Shown: one piece after another, positions 5,381-8,011 of the stretch
How the letters are laid out: every line of letters begins with the position of its first letter
Position numbering within the stretch: position 1 is the stretch's first letter
Assembly (NCBI GenBank): GCA_964345235.1
Contig: CAYFQE010000033.1
Span: 1-8,011, forward strand
Reading direction: 5' to 3'
DNA from: Scatomorpha sp964345235
GTDB taxonomy: Bacteria; Bacillota; Clostridia; Oscillospirales; Oscillospiraceae
DNA: 8,011 nt
The notes under the pieces: model-generated
Database searches by the model: none
The model's input: only the letters and a program-made list of their open reading frames with translations
What the model was told of the DNA's origin: nothing
Made by a program: the position numbers and the translations under genes

Positions 5381-6820
5381 ATGAATAAAAGGATAGTCGC
5401 TCAGATTTTAAGCAGGGTGGTTTTTTTAGAGGCGGTATTGCTTCTTATACCGCTCTTTACAGCGTTTTATTACAAAGAAAGCTTCAGTGAATATATTTAT
5501 ACAATAATTATAGCTACTGTTGTAGCTGTAATTCTTTGGTTTTTTAAGCCCGAGAGCCATGCCGTGTATGCTCGAGAAGGGCTTGCATCCGTAGCGCTTT
5601 CGTGGATTGTTATATCGGCAATAGGTGCTTTGCCCTTTGTTTTTTCAAATCAGCTTCCCACATTTGCCGATGCATTTTTCGAAACGGTTTCGGGATTCAC
5701 AACAACAGGCTCCAGCGTTTTTAAAAACCCGGAATTTGTGAACAAGGCGCTCCTTCTTTGGCGCAGTATAACACAGTGGATTGGCGGCATGGGAGTTTTG
5801 GTATTCATAATGGCGGTAAGCCCCTTGGCCGAAAAAAGCTCAATGCATATAATGAGGGCAGAAGTGCCCGGACCAAAGTTCGGAAAGCTTGCGCCTAAAA
5901 TGCGAACGAGCTCTGCGATAAGCTACTTAATTTATATTGCGCTCACCGTAATGCTCATTGCTCTTTTGCTCGCAGGCGGGATGAGCTTTTTCGACTCAGT
6001 CAACCATGCCTTTGCAACAGCGGCAACAGGCGGCTTTAGTGTAAAAGCGCTCTCGATAGGTCAGTATAATAACCTCTATTTCGAGATTGTCTTCGGCATA
6101 TTTATGCTTCTTTTTGCCACAAACTTCAGCTTTTTCTTCTTTATTCTGGCAAGAAAATTCAAGAGCGCATTCAAAATTTCCGAAGTTCTGGTGTTCTACC
6201 TCATAGTTTCATTTGCAGTCATAACAATAAGCTTCGATATTCAAAGGATGTACGGAGGGTTTTTAGGTGGACTTCGGCACGCTTTCTTCCAAGTTTCGTC
6301 GCTGATATCCACAACGGGCTTCAGCTCAACCGACTTTGCCCTTTGGCCTGCCTACTCAAGACTCATGCTACTTGCGGTAATGCTCATAGGTGCCTGCGCC
6401 TCGAGCACAGGCGGCGGCCTTAAAGTTGTAAGAATTATGGTACTTGTGAAGGCTTCTTTTTTGGAAAGCTTCAAAGCGCTCAGTCCACGGAGCACTGTCA
6501 AGGTTAAGGTTGGGGGAGAAGTGCTTGACAAGCAGAGTCTTTATCTAACCTTTGTCTATTTCTTTATATATATAATAACTATCGGCTTTGCCACGGTTGT
6601 CGTGTCACTAAACGGCTTTGATATCGAGAGCAGTTTAAGCGCGGCGATTACCTGCATTTCAAATGTCGGCCCCGCCTTGTCAAAGTTCGGTCCAATGGAG
6701 AACTTTATGGCGCTCAGCGGTTTTACTAAGTTCATACTCTCAATAACAATGCTGATAGGAAGATTGGAAATTTTCCCGATGTTGATAATATTTATGCCCG
6801 AAACATGGAGAAAAGCTTAG
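5381..6820 (+). CDS. trkH: Trk potassium uptake system, membrane channel subunit
   Basis: TrkH is the potassium-conducting membrane subunit. This 479-residue protein has normal length and the fourfold M1-P-M2 layout with two extra N-terminal helices (about 11-30 and 39-55). The pore-loop filters are recognisable: SGFTTTG (104-110), ATAATGGFS (212-220), LISTTGFS (308-315) and ISNVGPAL (426-433). SSTGGGLK (341-348) is the conserved loop in the third membrane repeat. The fourth filter reads NVGPAL where NVGPGL is more usual; the glycine expected to line the pore, G430, is kept. The start at 5381 gives the expected N-terminus (MNKRIVAQIL), but its ribosome binding site is weak (AGAG, 5370-5373). 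A 7-codon reading frame from 5361 ends on the ATGA at 5381, so coupling to trkA translation is likely. The oxidase gene follows by 10 bp. Confidence 0.95.
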   Translation: MNKRIVAQILSRVVFLEAVLLLIPLFTAFYYKESFSEYIYTIIIATVVAVILWFFKPESHAVYAREGLASVALSWIVISAIGALPFVFSNQLPTFADAFFETVSGFTTTGSSVFKNPEFVNKALLLWRSITQWIGGMGVLVFIMAVSPLAEKSSMHIMRAEVPGPKFGKLAPKMRTSSAISYLIYIALTVMLIALLLAGGMSFFDSVNHAFATAATGGFSVKALSIGQYNNLYFEIVFGIFMLLFATNFSFFFFILARKFKSAFKISEVLVFYLIVSFAVITISFDIQRMYGGFLGGLRHAFFQVSSLISTTGFSSTDFALWPAYSRLMLLAVMLIGACASSTGGGLKVVRIMVLVKASFLESFKALSPRSTVKVKVGGEVLDKQSLYLTFVYFFIYIITIGFATVVVSLNGFDIESSLSAAITCISNVGPALSKFGPMENFMALSGFTKFILSITMLIGRLEIFPMLIIFMPETWRKA

Positions 6821-6824
6821 GAGG
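6819..6824 (+). promoter_or_regulatory. Ribosome binding site of the hydroxyacid oxidase gene overlapping the trkH stop
   Basis: AGGAGG starts inside the trkH stop codon TAG (6818-6820) and ends 6 nt before the ATG at 6831. It is an optimal site, the strongest in the operon, and fixes the start. Confidence 0.85.
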
Positions 6825-6830
6825 AAAAAT

Positions 6831-7856
6831 ATGGAATATTCACAGGTACTTGAAAATGCAAAAAAGCGTATAGGTCCCAAGTGCAAGGTCTGCCCCGACT
6901 GCAACGGCAGAGCCTGCGGAAATCTTGTGCCCGGACCGGGCTCAAAGGGTCCCGGCAATCCGGCTCTCACCAACAGAGAGGGTTGGCTCAATATTAAGCT
7001 CAATATGGACTGTCTCTGTCCCTATGAGGAGATAAACACGGAGTTTGAGTTTTTCGGAAAAAACTTCAAGCTTCCGGTTTTCACGGCTCCGGTAGGGGAT
7101 CTTGCCATACAGTACAACGAGGGCGACGATATCAAAGACTACAACGACTGCGCCATTGCCGCCGCTAGTGATGCGGGAACAGCCTCATTCTTCGGTGACG
7201 GTATTGTAGACGAAACACTTGTAAGAGCACTAGATGCGAGCAAAGCAAATAACGGAGTGGGCGTACCCGTAATTAACCCGATGAATCCCACAAGAATGAA
7301 AGGTGAGATTGAACTTGCTAAAAAATACAATGTGTTTCTTATAAGCTATGTCATAGATTCAATCGGCCTGCCGCACTACGGTTCGCTAAAAAAGGGGAAG
7401 AGGACAAAGTCGGTTTCCGAGCTTAAAGAGCTAATAGATTTTGCCGAAAGACCCGTGATAATAAAGGGCATAATGACTCCACGAAGCGCGGAAAAGGCTT
7501 TAGAGGCGGGAGCGAGCGGAATTATAGTTTCAAACCACGGCGGCCGCGCCTTTGCCGAAGGCCCTTCAACGGCTGAAGTTCTGCCCGAGATAGTTTCAGC
7601 GGTAGGCAAGGAATGTAAGATTATTGTTGATGGCGGAATAAGAACAGGACTTGATGTGTTTAAGGCTTTGGCTCTTGGCGCCGATGCGGCGATGATTTGC
7701 AGACCATTCCTCATATCCTACTACGGCGGCGGAAAAGAGGGCATACTCTCTTATTTCAACAAGCTGAGCGATGAACTTGTTGAGACAATGCTATTGACAG
7801 GCGCACGCAAACTTGATGATATTTGCCCCGAAATGCTTAGGCTTCCGAAATTCTAG
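6831..7856 (+). CDS. FMN-dependent alpha-hydroxy-acid oxidizing protein with N-terminal Cys motif
   Basis: This is a 341-residue TIM-barrel flavoenzyme of the FMN_dh family (lactate/glycolate oxidase relatives), which oxidises 2-hydroxy acids to 2-keto acids. Seen residues are K212 in IIKGI, SNHGGR (234-239) with the catalytic base H236 and substrate-binding R239, and DGGIRTG (267-273) plus GADAAMICRPF for FMN phosphate binding. The segment that in classical members reads VDTPRLGRR appears as VIDSIGLPHYG, so D176 remains but the nearby arginine is absent. The N-terminus carries four cysteines (C18, C21, C24, C29) in a C-x2-C-x2-C-x4-C pattern. I recall similar Cys-rich starts in clostridial homologues; it could hold iron-sulfur or zinc, which is inference. 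The substrate and electron acceptor are unknown. It is the last gene of the potassium-uptake operon. No terminator separates it from the tRNA promoter. Confidence 0.87.
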   Translation: MEYSQVLENAKKRIGPKCKVCPDCNGRACGNLVPGPGSKGPGNPALTNREGWLNIKLNMDCLCPYEEINTEFEFFGKNFKLPVFTAPVGDLAIQYNEGDDIKDYNDCAIAAASDAGTASFFGDGIVDETLVRALDASKANNGVGVPVINPMNPTRMKGEIELAKKYNVFLISYVIDSIGLPHYGSLKKGKRTKSVSELKELIDFAERPVIIKGIMTPRSAEKALEAGASGIIVSNHGGRAFAEGPSTAEVLPEIVSAVGKECKIIVDGGIRTGLDVFKALALGADAAMICRPFLISYYGGGKEGILSYFNKLSDELVETMLLTGARKLDDICPEMLRLPKF

Positions 7857-7864
7857 ACGAAAAC

Positions 7865-7893
7865 TTGACATATTATATTCAATGTGGTACTAT
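7865..7893 (+). promoter_or_regulatory. Strong SigA promoter of the initiator tRNA gene
   Basis: A perfect TTGACA (7865-7870) is separated by 17 nt from TACTAT (7888-7893). TGG directly before it gives an extended -10. Predicted start is near 7900, only about 7 nt before the mature tRNA. The -35 begins 8 bp after the oxidase stop codon. Confidence 0.8.
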
Positions 7894-7906
7894 AACAAAG
7901 CGACAT

Positions 7907-7983
<77 letters not shown>

Positions 7984-7989
7984 CATAAT

Positions 7990-8011
7990 AAAAGGGACGC
8001 CTATGGGCGTC
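7990..8011 (+). terminator. Start of a terminator hairpin after tRNA-fMet, cut by window end
   Basis: GACGCC (7996-8001) and GGCGTC (8006-8011) form a perfect 6-bp stem with loop TATG. The upstream AAAAGG would pair with a CC-T-run just outside the window, as in a typical A-tract/U-tract terminator. The U-tract itself cannot be seen. Confidence 0.6.

Overview
The window looks like chromosome of a Gram-positive Bacillota, most likely a gut-type member of the Clostridia. Support: moderate GC, strong AGGAGG-type ribosome binding sites, good SigA promoters with TGn-extended -10 boxes, a clostridial-style DnaQ-like exonuclease, a Cys-rich flavin hydroxyacid oxidase, and two copies of a short double-hairpin repeat that I associate from memory with Oscillospirales/Ruminococcaceae genomes. 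The lineage is inference from family resemblance; no search was run.

Left part (1-720): an unresolved tail of a possible plus-strand gene runs into a palindromic repeat (about 106-170). Then comes a minus-strand gene for a small three-helix membrane protein (220-525) with its own promoter, followed by a second copy of the repeat (about 641-705). On the minus strand the first repeat reads as a good intrinsic terminator for the membrane-protein gene.

Minus-strand operon (721-2825): murF, a cytoplasmic peptidoglycan precursor ligase, is followed by a short-chain dehydrogenase whose start overlaps the murF stop (ATGA). The promoter is at 2859-2886.

Divergent intergenic region (2826-3015): it carries back-to-back SigA promoters. 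A 9-bp inverted repeat brackets the -10 box of the rightward promoter and is a candidate operator.

Plus-strand operon (3016-7856): a DEDDh exonuclease with a C-terminal Cys/His zinc-binding-like motif, then trkA and trkH (potassium uptake gate and pore), then an FMN-dependent alpha-hydroxy-acid oxidizing protein. Gaps are 17, 26 and 10 bp. trkA and trkH form one functional unit; the exonuclease and oxidase are co-transcribed by position, with no evident mechanistic link.

Right end (7857-8011): a strong promoter starts 8 bp after the oxidase stop and drives an initiator tRNA-fMet gene with encoded CCA. Its T-stem carries two adjacent U-U mismatches. A terminator hairpin follows and is cut by the window edge.

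Most of the window is ordinary housekeeping content. I saw no CRISPR array, transposase, phage gene or defence cassette, and I do not claim a new system. The best leads are the operator-like repeat, the flawed tRNA T-stem, and the repeat pair flanking the small membrane gene.
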